DNA from: an uncultured Clostridia bacterium
GTDB taxonomy: Bacteria > Bacillota > Clostridia > Christensenellales > Aristaeellaceae
Direction: 5' to 3'
DNA: 11,953 nucleotides
Assembly (NCBI GenBank): GCA_934647145.1
Contig: CAKUFB010000060.1
Span: 1 to 11,953 of the forward strand
Made by a program: the position numbers and the translations under genes
Part shown: piece by piece, positions 1 through 6,676 of the stretch
Numbering within the stretch: position 1 is the stretch's first letter
Layout of the letters: each line of letters begins with the position of its first letter
The notes under the pieces: generated by a model
Told to the model about the DNA's origin: nothing
The model's database searches: none
The model's input: only the letters and a program-made list of their open reading frames with translations

Positions 1-229
1 CGAACAGGTTCAGCGAGCGCAGATACTCGATGTCCTCGTCGTCAAAGTGCAGGTTGTTGATGTAATCCACCAGCTGCTCCACACCCGCCATGATCGCGTA
101 ATGCGTCACGGCCGAGGTCTGGCGGTAGAACATGTCGAAGACGGCCTTGTTGTCGAGCATATCGCTCTTGTAATAGCCGTACATCATGGTCAGCTGGTAC
201 AGGTCGGTCATCATGGAAAGGTTTCTCAT
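1..229 (-). CDS. pncB: Nicotinate phosphoribosyltransferase, N-terminal part (cut by window edge)
   Basis: This enzyme makes nicotinate mononucleotide from nicotinate and PRPP (Preiss-Handler NAD salvage) in the cytoplasm. Only 76 codons are visible, running off the left edge. The visible protein starts MRNLSMMTDLYQLTM; the TDLYQLTM motif (residues 8-15), the VFDMFYR segment (about 30-36) and the ending DIEYLRSLNLF match the N-terminus of the NAPRTase family. The ATG at 227-229 was chosen because it lies two bases after the lgt stop codon, with an A/G-rich stretch inside the lgt end as a weak ribosome site; Met6 or Met7 are possible alternatives. It has no promoter of its own in view and is probably cotranscribed and translationally coupled with lgt. 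The family call is firm. The active-site region is outside the window, so an intact enzyme cannot be confirmed. Confidence 0.88.
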   Translation of the reverse strand, partial: MRNLSMMTDLYQLTMMYGYYKSDMLDNKAVFDMFYRQTSAVTHYAIMAGVEQLVDYINNLHFDDEDIEYLRSLNLF

Positions 230-231
230 CG

Positions 232-1158
232 TCAATCACTCTTTTCTTGCGTCATGTCTTTCAAGGGTATGGTGACTTTATATAAAGGCGCAAACAGCGC
301 CAGGGAAACGGCGGACGCGGCCAGCTGCGGGAAAAGCCGCCCCGCGCGCACGGCAAAGAGCAGCGCGCTCAGGCTCAGCAGCAGGGGAATGAACCATTTA
401 AGGCCCTTTTTCGGCCCGCGGGCAAGCAGGATCACGGCGAACAGCAGCATCGCCCCCAGGCTTAAAAGCTGCGACACGCGCACGCCCATCAGCATCAGGC
501 TGTCGGTGCGCAGCCCCTCGACCACACACCGCTCGGCGGCGTAGAGCACGGCGCAGGCCATGAACTCGTCGCCTGCGCGCCTGAAGCACCGCCTGTGCTC
601 GCCCCACATCAGGAAAAGGAAGATCAGCGCGCACCAGCAGGACTCATAGAAGAAGGTCGCCCAGTGCCACTCGCCCAGTGCCTCGATGTACACGCCCATC
701 GGGAAAAACTGCAGCCGCGGGTCGGCGATCGCGCGGCCGAAGGCCTCCTGATTAAAGAAGTTGCCCCAGCGCCCAATGGCCTGTCCCAGCACGAGCGCCG
801 GCGCGCACAGGTCGCACAGGCTGCCCAGCGGGATGCGTTTCTTTTTCGCGAACACGATGGCGGTCAGCAGGCCGCCAAGCACCGCGCCGTAGATGGCGAG
901 GCCCCCCTCACGCAGCGCGAATACCTTTGTCAGGTCATCCTTATACGCGTCCCAGGAAAAGGCCACGTAATACAGCCGCGCGCACACGATGGCCACGGGC
1001 GCCGCCCACAGCACGAAGTTCAGCGAGTCGTCCTTTTGAAGGCCGAAGCGCTTTTCGCGCGCCATGACCAGCAGGGTGCCCGCCAAGAGCGCGGCGGCGA
1101 TCAGGATGCCGTACCAGTAGACCGGCCGTCCGGCCACGAAGAAAGCTATTCGAGACAT
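232..1158 (-). CDS. lgt: Prolipoprotein diacylglyceryl transferase
   Basis: Lgt transfers diacylglycerol from phosphatidylglycerol to the lipobox cysteine of prolipoproteins in the cytoplasmic membrane, the first step of lipoprotein maturation. The 308-residue protein is multi-spanning. It carries the signature GRWGNFFNQE at 129-138, where R130, N133 and E138 correspond to E. coli R143, N146 and E151. R210 and R217 keep the seven-residue spacing of E. coli R239 and R246. REGGLAIYG at 83-91 has Tyr where E. coli has the important His103, a change I associate with clostridial Lgt. The core ends near residue 250; about 56 further residues form one or two extra hydrophobic helices. The ATG at 1156-1158 is preferred over an in-frame TTG at 1174-1176 because GGAGGG lies between them and the predicted transcription start falls at about the TTG. 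LspA, which acts next in the pathway, is encoded at 6215-6676. Confidence 0.95.
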   Translation of the reverse strand: MSRIAFFVAGRPVYWYGILIAAALLAGTLLVMAREKRFGLQKDDSLNFVLWAAPVAIVCARLYYVAFSWDAYKDDLTKVFALREGGLAIYGAVLGGLLTAIVFAKKKRIPLGSLCDLCAPALVLGQAIGRWGNFFNQEAFGRAIADPRLQFFPMGVYIEALGEWHWATFFYESCWCALIFLFLMWGEHRRCFRRAGDEFMACAVLYAAERCVVEGLRTDSLMLMGVRVSQLLSLGAMLLFAVILLARGPKKGLKWFIPLLLSLSALLFAVRAGRLFPQLAASAVSLALFAPLYKVTIPLKDMTQEKSD

Positions 1159-1181
1159 TTTCTCTTCCCTCCGCAAAAGGT

Positions 1182-1210
1182 ATTATATAGAAATTTATGC
1201 GCTCTGTCAA
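1182..1210 (-). promoter_or_regulatory. Sigma-A type promoter for lgt-pncB
   Basis: On the minus strand TTGACA (1210-1205) and TATAAT (1187-1182) are both exact consensus hexamers with the optimal 17-base spacer. The predicted transcript starts near 1175, giving a leader of only about 17 bases that holds the GGAGGG ribosome site and then the lgt ATG at 1158. Confidence 0.9.
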
Positions 1211-1240
1211 CGCGCAAACCATGAAATTTCGGCAACACAT

Positions 1241-1255
1241 TCGCGCCGCGCGCGA
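1241..1255. repeat. GC-only inverted repeat between divergent promoters
   Basis: TCGCGC and GCGCGA are perfect arms around a CGC centre. The repeat sits about 30 bases upstream of both the lgt -35 box (minus strand) and the -35 box of the HlyD-like gene (plus strand). It could be a shared operator, but short G+C palindromes arise easily by chance in such DNA. Confidence 0.3.
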
Positions 1256-1284
1256 TTTGTCCGCACATCCTTACAGGAATGCCC

Positions 1285-1313
1285 TTGCAATCACACCGGA
1301 AGGGGCGTATAAT
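1285..1313 (+). promoter_or_regulatory. Sigma-A type promoter for the HlyD-like gene
   Basis: TTGCAA (1285-1290) and TATAAT (1308-1313) are separated by 17 bases, five of six and six of six consensus matches. The predicted start is near 1320. A second TATAAT at 1320-1325 lacks a good -35 box. The promoter points away from the lgt promoter. Confidence 0.82.
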
Positions 1314-1356
1314 AACGGATATAATTGTCTGAACTGTACCGGGAGGAATGATCGCA

Positions 1357-2538
1357 ATGAGCAAGCGCCAGCCCACAGGGAGGTTTTTCATCTTTTTGAT
1401 CCTGCTGTTGGGCACGATCACCTGTATACTGGTCAACCAGCTCCGCCGGCCGAGACAGCGCTACGAGCAGGTGACGGCGGCGACGGAAAGCGATACCCGC
1501 GGCGTGCAGGCGGTGATCATCCGCAATGAACAGGCGGTTTCGATGGACAGCAACAGCACGCTGGTGTATGTCGCGTCGGAGGGAGCCTATTTAAGCGCCG
1601 GCGACGAGATCGCCTATGTCTACTCGGCGGGCTACAGCGTCAAGCAGATGGAAAAGCTGGAAACCATCCGCCAGAGCATCCGCGACTATCAGACCGAGAT
1701 CCTGGCCGACATCGTGGACACCCGGCTCGACCGGCTCAACGACGAGGTGCATTCTACCGCACTGCAGCTCAAGCGCCTGGTCAACCAGTCCTCATCCGGG
1801 AGTCTGACCGGCCTGGTGACGCAGCTCAACCTGGCGATCGAGGCCAGACGCAGCCACCTGAGCCAGAACAGCCGCGAGGACACCAAGCTGACCACGCTCT
1901 ACGAGCAGGAAAGCAAGCAGGAATCGACCATCCAGTCCTGGCGAAGCGTGGAGACCGCGCCCGAGGCGTGCGTGGTGAGCTTTTACCTGGACGGCTATGA
2001 GGAAGCGGTCAACACCGGCTCGCTCAGTCAGATGACGATCGACAGAACCCGCGCGATACTCGCCGGAAAACCGCTCAGCGCGTCCGCCTCCCGCCTGACC
2101 ACGAACATCTATCGCCTGATCAGGCCGGACGCCTGGTATGTGGCCGCGCTGTGCTCCGACCAGAATTTTAACCCGGTGAACGGCCAGCAGTTCTTTTTTC
2201 AGCTGGAGGGCTTTGAGGATCTGGTTTACGAATGCACGGTTGAAAGCGTGCAGAAGCAGGGAAACGATCGCCTGGTGCTGCTGAAGATGTCCGATCCGAT
2301 CGGCCCGCTGCTCAATCAGCGCTCGGGCGGCGCCACGATCAGCGCCCAGATCGACGGCCTGTACGTCTCCTCGGACGCGCTGGTGTACGAAAACGGCCAG
2401 CAGGGCGTGCGAAGGTACGACGGCGTATCCTATACGTTCGTGCCGGTGGAGGTTATTCTCAGCTCGTCCGGCCGCACGCTGGTCGCGCCGCTGGTCGCAG
2501 GGACGCTGAACGCGGGCGATTATGTGCTGGCGGGCTGA
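1357..2538 (+). CDS. Single-pass HlyD-like membrane protein, ylm-cluster associated
   Basis: The 393-residue protein has one N-terminal membrane segment (about residues 9-26) after a basic start (MSKRQPTGR), so most of it should be extracytoplasmic. A beta-rich stretch at about 48-90 (VQAVIIRNEQAV to EIAYVYSAG) resembles the split lipoyl/barrel-sandwich part of HlyD-type adaptors. It is followed by a helical, coiled-coil-like region (about 93-200) and a beta-rich C-terminal half with a second barrel-like segment (SSDALVYENGQQGVRRY, about 338-354). I recognise the type as the HlyD-like proteins encoded beside sepF in several Clostridia; their function is not established. No ABC transporter partner is encoded nearby, which argues against a plain efflux adaptor. 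The ATG at 1357 is preferred over one at 1348 because GGGAGG (1341-1346) almost touches the latter. The family call is moderately sure; the role is unknown. Confidence 0.7.
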   Translation: MSKRQPTGRFFIFLILLLGTITCILVNQLRRPRQRYEQVTAATESDTRGVQAVIIRNEQAVSMDSNSTLVYVASEGAYLSAGDEIAYVYSAGYSVKQMEKLETIRQSIRDYQTEILADIVDTRLDRLNDEVHSTALQLKRLVNQSSSGSLTGLVTQLNLAIEARRSHLSQNSREDTKLTTLYEQESKQESTIQSWRSVETAPEACVVSFYLDGYEEAVNTGSLSQMTIDRTRAILAGKPLSASASRLTTNIYRLIRPDAWYVAALCSDQNFNPVNGQQFFFQLEGFEDLVYECTVESVQKQGNDRLVLLKMSDPIGPLLNQRSGGATISAQIDGLYVSSDALVYENGQQGVRRYDGVSYTFVPVEVILSSSGRTLVAPLVAGTLNAGDYVLAG

Positions 2539-2556
2539 AGATTCACCACAGTTTAA

Positions 2557-2586
2557 TTGGACTTTTTGCGGCAAATCGTATACAAT
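2557..2586 (+). promoter_or_regulatory. Probable promoter upstream of sepF
   Basis: TTGGAC (2557-2562) and TACAAT (2581-2586) are separated by 18 bases, in an A+T-rich stretch just after the stop codon of the HlyD-like gene. A start near 2593 would give a leader of about 55 bases before the sepF ATG. Read-through from the upstream gene is also possible, since no terminator is seen between them. Confidence 0.6.
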
Positions 2587-2648
2587 ATATTCGCATGTGA
2601 TTTTTTCGACCCGGCAGAGGGTTTTTGCTTGAAAGGGGAAAACCAACC

Positions 2649-3461
2649 ATGGCGTTCAATCAGAAGAACAAGCGTCTGGGCAAGTTCCTGGACTTTATCG
2701 GCCTGATGGATACGGAAAAAGAAGACGAAAACGACTACGCGGCGTCGCCTCGAAAGGCTCGTTCGAACGCCCGGCCCGCGTCCAGAAGCGCCGCGCGCGT
2801 CGAGGACGACATGGACGATCTGTTCGACGAGACGCCCGCGCCGCGCCGCCAGAATACCCGAAATACCGCGCCCCGCGCTTCGTCCAATCGCTACGAGAGC
2901 GGCGACGACTGGATGGAAAGCGGCCGCATCGATTACCGCAGTCCGTCTTCCTCCTCGAGGTATTCCCCGGCCGGCTCGCAGCCGCCGCGCTATACCTCCG
3001 TGCCCTCCTTCGACGAAACGGGCTATCGCGGCGCGCGCGCTCAGAGCCGTCCGCAGGCGTATGACTTCGGCATGGAGGGCGAGCGCAGGAATCCCTACCG
3101 CCAGGCGCCCGCCCGCCCGCAGCCGTCCGCGCCCCGCATGGAGGACATGTCCGGCGAATACGCGACCTATGAGAACGAGGCGCCCGCATCCGGCCGCCAT
3201 CAGATGGTGGTCTACGACCTGCACACGGTCAACGAGTGCAAGGACGTGATTCTGGCGCTGTTGGCCAAGAAGAGCGTGCTGGTCAACCTGGTGTCGATGA
3301 ACCAGGAAACCGCCCAGCGCGCGCTGGACACGCTAAGCGGCGCGACCTTCGCCATCAGCGCGAAGATCAGCCGGGCGTCGGACACCACCTGGCTGTTCAC
3401 GCCCAGCAACGTCGAGGTGGCCAGTCTGCACGGCGAGGAGCCGGGCCGCAAGTACTACTGA
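2649..3461 (+). CDS. sepF: Cell division protein SepF, long-linker form
   Basis: SepF binds the membrane through an N-terminal amphipathic helix, polymerises, and tethers the FtsZ ring during septation. The N-terminus KRLGKFLDFIGLMD followed by an acidic run (residues about 8-28) matches the SepF membrane-anchor start. The conserved SepF/DUF552 core lies at about 186-258 (MVVYDLHTVNECKDVI through TTWLFTPSNVEV). Between them is a low-complexity linker of about 150 residues rich in Arg, Ser, Pro, Ala and Asp, probably disordered. At 270 residues it is far longer than B. subtilis SepF (about 150). The ATG at 2649 is chosen because AAAGGGGAA lies about 9 bases upstream; an in-frame TTG at 2625 lacks such a site. 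The following yggT, ylmH and divIVA genes fit the Firmicutes ylm cluster. Confidence 0.93.
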   Translation: MAFNQKNKRLGKFLDFIGLMDTEKEDENDYAASPRKARSNARPASRSAARVEDDMDDLFDETPAPRRQNTRNTAPRASSNRYESGDDWMESGRIDYRSPSSSSRYSPAGSQPPRYTSVPSFDETGYRGARAQSRPQAYDFGMEGERRNPYRQAPARPQPSAPRMEDMSGEYATYENEAPASGRHQMVVYDLHTVNECKDVILALLAKKSVLVNLVSMNQETAQRALDTLSGATFAISAKISRASDTTWLFTPSNVEVASLHGEEPGRKYY

Positions 3462-3484
3462 TTCCGCTTCAGGGAGGAAAGGCC

Positions 3485-4084
3485 ATGGCGTACCTTCTGC
3501 TGCTTCCGCTGCTGCTTGCGCTGGCGCGCCTTAAAACGGGCAGGTATGTCTTCAGCGCGCTGACCACCCTCTCGGCGGGGCTGATTGCGCTGACCAACAG
3601 TGCGTCGACCGCCGCGGCGCTGATTGCCTGCGCGCTGTTCGTGTCGGCGCTGGGCGACTACTTCATGGCGCATCGCTTCGGAGACGACCGAACCTACGTC
3701 TTCGGCATCGGCGGCTTCTTCGCCGGACACGCGCTGCTGATCGCCTCGGCGGCGACCCGCCTGACCTTTTCGCCGATGGCGCTGGTGACCGGCGCGCTGC
3801 TGTGCGGCCTGTACGCGGCGTTTCTGAAGCTGCACATCGCCTCCGCGCTTCCCAGGGCGCTGAGGCTTCCTGCAGTGGCCTACACGCTGATCAGCGTCGC
3901 CGGGTTCACGCTCTCGCTCATGACCGGGGACGTGATCTACGCCTGCGCGCTGGCGCTGCTGCTGTTTTCCGATACGATGATTGCCGAGGCCGACTTCGCG
4001 GGCAACCCCCGCGCGGACAGGCTGGTTCTGCCGACATATTACCTGTGCCACATACTGGTTGCGCTTTCCGCGATTCTCATATAA
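3485..4084 (+). CDS. YhhN/TMEM86-family integral membrane protein (possible lysoplasmalogenase)
   Basis: The 199-residue protein is almost entirely hydrophobic, with about seven to eight membrane segments. It shows YhhN-family landmarks: SALGDYFM (55-61) with a Gly-Asp pair, FFAGH (78-82), a later LFSDTMIA (160-167) with the second conserved acidic residue, and PTYYLCHILVALS near the C-terminus. Animal TMEM86 members hydrolyse the vinyl-ether bond of lysoplasmalogens; for bacterial members the substrate is less certain. Plasmalogens are common lipids of anaerobic clostridia, so the activity is plausible, but this is inference. The ATG at 3485 follows AGGGAGG by 7 bases. The gene lies 23 bases after sepF and 12 bases before yggT, so it is almost certainly in the same operon, a position that is not standard for the ylm cluster. 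Confidence 0.75.
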   Translation: MAYLLLLPLLLALARLKTGRYVFSALTTLSAGLIALTNSASTAAALIACALFVSALGDYFMAHRFGDDRTYVFGIGGFFAGHALLIASAATRLTFSPMALVTGALLCGLYAAFLKLHIASALPRALRLPAVAYTLISVAGFTLSLMTGDVIYACALALLLFSDTMIAEADFAGNPRADRLVLPTYYLCHILVALSAILI

Positions 4085-4096
4085 GGAGGGACGAAC

Positions 4097-4378
4097 GTGA
4101 GCGACGTTTCCTGGGCGATTTATCAGGGCGTTTCCTACTTCACGCGCATTGTCTCCGCGCTGATCTTCATCTACTGTATCCTGAGCTGGGTCACCCGGCC
4201 GGACAGCCCGGTTTTCCGCTTCGTCAGCCGCCTGGTGCAGCCGCTGCTCGAGCCCTTCCGCCCGATCGGCAGCAAGCTGATCGAATGGGGCTTTCGCGTC
4301 GACCTGACGCCCTGGGTGGCGATCATCGCGCTGCAGATTCTCCAGCGCGTCCTCTACGAGATTCTCATCAGGCTGTAG
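4097..4378 (+). CDS. yggT: YggT family membrane protein (YlmG)
   Basis: This 93-residue protein with two hydrophobic segments (about 12-31 and 70-90) fits the YggT/YlmG family. ILSWV with a following Pro-rich turn, LVQPLLEPFRPIG (about 46-58) and the VDLTPWVAIIALQIL segment are its conserved parts. The family is linked by gene context and plastid homologues to division and envelope organisation; its biochemistry is undefined. The GTG at 4097 is preceded by AGGAGGG at 4084-4090, six bases upstream, which overlaps the last base of the YhhN-family stop codon. It lies four bases before ylmH, in the order sepF, (YhhN), yggT, ylmH, divIVA. Confidence 0.88.
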   Translation: MSDVSWAIYQGVSYFTRIVSALIFIYCILSWVTRPDSPVFRFVSRLVQPLLEPFRPIGSKLIEWGFRVDLTPWVAIIALQILQRVLYEILIRL

Positions 4379-4382
4379 GGCG

Positions 4383-5123
4383 ATGGAGAACGAGCTTCTG
4401 CTGCGCCGGATGAAGGAGCTCTCGACGCGCGCGAGCGTCCGGCCCGAGCCGCAGTTTACTCACTTTCTCGACCCCGCGCAGCTGCAGGCGGCCATTGCCG
4501 CGGCCAACGCGAAGGGCGTGCGCCTGATGACCGGCGGCGGCTACCCGGACGCGGAGCGGCGCATCGCGGCCTTTTACCTGGACGCGCCGCCCGAGACCTT
4601 TCCGTTCGCCTGCGTGGAAATCGCCTGGAACGCGCGCTTCGGCTCGCCGGGGCACAGGGATCTGCTGGGCAGCGTGATGGCGCTCGGCTTTGAGCGGGAG
4701 CGGATGGGAGACATTGTGCTCTCCGGCGAGAAGGCGTACCTGTTCGCCGAAAAGGAGGTCGCCGCCTATGTGGCCGCGAACCTTGAACGGGCGGGACGGG
4801 TCAGCGCCAGGTGCCGCGTGATAGACGGCGCGCCCGAGCTTCCGCCGCCCGAGGGACGGCTTGTGCGCGAGACGGTGCCCTCGCTTCGGCTGGACGCGCT
4901 GCTTTCGGCCGGACTGGATCTGTCCCGGTCGCGGGCGGGCGAGCTGATCGCGGCAAAGCGGGTGCTTCTCAACCACGTCGAGACGGTTCGCTGCGACGCG
5001 CCGGTCGAGGCGGGCGACGTGATCTCCGTGCGCGGGTGCGGCCGCATCCGGCTCGAGGAGGTGGGCGGCCTGACGCGCAAGGGTCGCCTGTCCGTCACGA
5101 TTTTCCGCTACGCCGGAACGTAA
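4383..5123 (+). CDS. ylmH: S4-domain RNA-binding protein YlmH
   Basis: YlmH is an S4-domain protein of the Firmicutes ylm cluster that in B. subtilis has been linked to the rescue of stalled ribosomes. The 246-residue protein has the family's N-terminal domain. It includes FTHFLDPAQ (about 25-33), the acidic-site region TGGGYPDAERR (50-60), and HRDLLGSVMALGFERERMGDI (91-111), a stretch typical of YlmH. The C-terminal S4 RNA-binding domain is at about 168-222 (LRLDALLSAGLDLSRSRA through VRGCGRI). Length and domain order match the family. The ATG at 4383 is four bases after the yggT stop and has no separate strong ribosome site; GGGCG lies directly before it, so translation is probably coupled to yggT. 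A gap of 102 bases precedes divIVA. Confidence 0.92.
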   Translation: MENELLLRRMKELSTRASVRPEPQFTHFLDPAQLQAAIAAANAKGVRLMTGGGYPDAERRIAAFYLDAPPETFPFACVEIAWNARFGSPGHRDLLGSVMALGFERERMGDIVLSGEKAYLFAEKEVAAYVAANLERAGRVSARCRVIDGAPELPPPEGRLVRETVPSLRLDALLSAGLDLSRSRAGELIAAKRVLLNHVETVRCDAPVEAGDVISVRGCGRIRLEEVGGLTRKGRLSVTIFRYAGT

Positions 5124-5225
5124 CTTAACAGGAAAATCATGCGCGTGGGGCAGGAATTACAGCCTGTCCGTCGAAACAACTGCATAAAGGTTTTTCGAAA
5201 CGCCATAGTAAAGGAGAAGAGCGAA

Positions 5226-5792
5226 ATGATTTCGATCAAGGATATTCGCGAAAAGGAGTTTTCCCGTCAGGTGAAGGGCTATAACACCGAAGAGGTGGAG
5301 GACTTCCTGGACGAGCTGGCCGACCAGACCGAGGCGCTCGTGCGCGAGAACCTCAAGATGAGCCAGGAGCTCAAGGAGCTGCGCGAGGCCGCCGCCCAGG
5401 CGAAGGCCGTGCCCGCCGTCCTCGCGGAGAGCGCCGTCGTGGCCGTCGAGCCCGCGCCCGAAAAGGCCGAGGTCAGCGCCATCAACGAGCCGCAGTACTT
5501 CAAGAACCTGGAGCTCACCCTGCGCGACACGCTGATCAGCGCCCAGAAGATCGCCGACGAGACGGTCGCCGAGGCGCGCAAGAAGGCCAATCAGATGATC
5601 GCCGCCGCCGAGGAAAAGGCCGCCGCCATCAACTCCGCCGCCCAGGTCGAGGCCGAGGCGCTGCGTGCCGAAACCGAGGAAATGAAGAAGGCCGCCGCCG
5701 ACTACCGCGCCCGCTTCCTGCGCCTGGTCGAGGATCAGGTTCACATCCTCAAGGCGGACGAAAGCCTGTATCAGGACGGAGAAAAGAAGTAA
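5226..5792 (+). CDS. divIVA: DivIVA-family division site/polarity protein
   Basis: DivIVA binds negatively curved membrane at septa and poles and recruits division or polarity partners. The 188-residue protein starts MISIKDIREKEFSRQVKGYN and carries the signature GYNTEEVEDFLDEL (18-31) of the N-terminal membrane-binding domain, including the Phe-Ser-Arg tip region (12-14). A coiled coil (about 30-60) is followed by an Ala/Val/Pro-rich linker (about 60-85) and a second long coiled coil (about 95-175) rich in Ala, Glu and Lys. The ATG at 5226 follows AAGGAG by about 9 bases; longer in-frame extensions upstream lack a ribosome site and family similarity. No convincing promoter is visible in the 102-base gap after ylmH, so cotranscription with ylmH is likely. 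An intrinsic terminator lies 21 bases after the stop codon. Confidence 0.92.
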   Translation: MISIKDIREKEFSRQVKGYNTEEVEDFLDELADQTEALVRENLKMSQELKELREAAAQAKAVPAVLAESAVVAVEPAPEKAEVSAINEPQYFKNLELTLRDTLISAQKIADETVAEARKKANQMIAAAEEKAAAINSAAQVEAEALRAETEEMKKAAADYRARFLRLVEDQVHILKADESLYQDGEKK

Positions 5793-5812
5793 TTCAGGGG
5801 ATACGCATTGAC

Positions 5813-5841
5813 AGGCCTCGCCTTGCGCGGGGCTTGTTTTT
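5813..5841 (+). terminator. Intrinsic terminator of the division operon
   Basis: AGGCCTCGC (5813-5821) pairs with GCGGGGCTT (5827-5835) to give a nine-pair stem with two G-T pairs and a five-base loop. GTTTTT follows. It sits just after divIVA and separates the division group from the DUF5665/lspA/rluD group. Confidence 0.85.
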
Positions 5842-5907
5842 CGAGCGCGTGAAATTCTTCCGGAAAACGGGGCAGAATAGAGGAAAGCCCTGCCGGGAGG
5901 TGAGCGC

Positions 5908-6195
5908 GTGCGTCACAGGAAAGAGGACGGCCTGCTCCGCGAACAGGTCGAGCGCATGCTGACCTCGCTCGAGCGCATGCGCTTTGAGGAATACCTGAAA
6001 TACGTGGACAACCGAAAGCGGCAGCTGGCGAACAGCTTTCTGCTGGGTCTTGCGCGGGGCGCGGGCACGGCGGTCGGCTTCAGTATACTGGGCGCGCTGG
6101 TCGTGATGCTGCTGCAGAACCTGGCGAAGAAGAACCTGCCGCTGATCGGCGGGTTTCTGGCGGAGCTGGCGCGGCTGGTGCTGGAGAGACTGTAA
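5908..6195 (+). CDS. Small membrane protein, DUF5665-like
   Basis: This 95-residue protein has a charged helical N-terminal half (residues 1-40, many Arg, Glu and Lys) and a Gly/Ala-rich membrane segment at about 50-70 (ARGAGTAVGFSILGALVVML). It ends in an amphipathic helix, PLIGGFLAELARLVLERL. The ARG-x-GTAVGF plus NLPLIGGFLAEL layout resembles proteins annotated as DUF5665 in Firmicutes; their function is unknown. The GTG start at 5908 is supported by GGGAGGTG at 5895-5902. It lies 19 bases before lspA and is probably cotranscribed with it. It follows the divIVA terminator, so a promoter should lie in 5842-5895, but none matches consensus well there. The family name rests on recall of the pattern and is moderately certain. 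Confidence 0.65.
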   Translation: MRHRKEDGLLREQVERMLTSLERMRFEEYLKYVDNRKRQLANSFLLGLARGAGTAVGFSILGALVVMLLQNLAKKNLPLIGGFLAELARLVLERL

Positions 6196-6214
6196 GAAAA
6201 AGGGGGGAGAGCGC

Positions 6215-6676
6215 ATGCTGCTGGAGGGCATCGCGGTTTTGCTGCTGCTTGCGCTCGACCAGGCGACCAAGTACGCGGCGCGCGCTTCTCTTCGCCCGGT
6301 CGGCTCCAGGACGCTCATACCGGGCGTGCTGGGCCTTCGGTACAGCGAGAACACCGGCGCGGCGTTCAGCAGCTTTTCGGGCAGCACGGGGCTTCTGACG
6401 GCGCTGACGGCGCTGCTCGTGGCAGGCATACTGATCTGGCTGCTGACCCACCGGCAGGAGCCGAGGCGTTTTCGCATCCCGCTGCTGCTGATTCTTGCGG
6501 GCGGCGCGGGCAACCTGATCGACCGGCTGTGCTTTTCATACGTGACCGACTTCATCGAGCTGCTGTTCGTGCGCTTCGCCATCTTCAACCTGGCGGACAT
6601 ACTGATCACCGCGGGCGCGATTTGGCTGGCGGCTGCGGTGCTGTTTTACGGAGGAACACGCGATGGCGCGAAGTGA
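6215..6676 (+). CDS. lspA: Lipoprotein signal peptidase (signal peptidase II)
   Basis: LspA cleaves the signal peptide of prolipoproteins after Lgt has lipidated the conserved cysteine. It is an aspartyl protease embedded in the cytoplasmic membrane. The 153-residue protein has four membrane segments. LDQATK (14-19), ENTGAAFS (45-52), GGAGNLIDRL (96-105) and FNLADILI (124-131) are the family's conserved boxes, with D103 and D128 as the catalytic pair. Length is normal. The ATG at 6215 follows AGGGGGGAG by about six bases. Its 3' end overlaps the start of the pseudouridine synthase gene by 14 bases, suggesting coupled translation. Together with lgt at the left of the window, both early steps of lipoprotein processing are encoded here, although in separate transcripts. 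Confidence 0.95.
   Translation: MLLEGIAVLLLLALDQATKYAARASLRPVGSRTLIPGVLGLRYSENTGAAFSSFSGSTGLLTALTALLVAGILIWLLTHRQEPRRFRIPLLLILAGGAGNLIDRLCFSYVTDFIELLFVRFAIFNLADILITAGAIWLAAAVLFYGGTRDGAK

Noticed and set aside
1792..2646. 284-residue open frame on the minus strand opposite the HlyD-like gene
   Set aside because: Antisense composition typical of shadow frames; it starts across the sepF promoter and lacks recognisable domains.
5139..5225. N-terminal extension of DivIVA to an upstream ATG
   Set aside because: No ribosome site precedes it, and family similarity begins at the ATG at 5226, which has AAGGAG upstream.
5808..5813. TTGACA as a -35 box for the DUF5665-like gene
   Set aside because: It abuts the divIVA terminator stem and has no -10 hexamer at 16-18 bases downstream.
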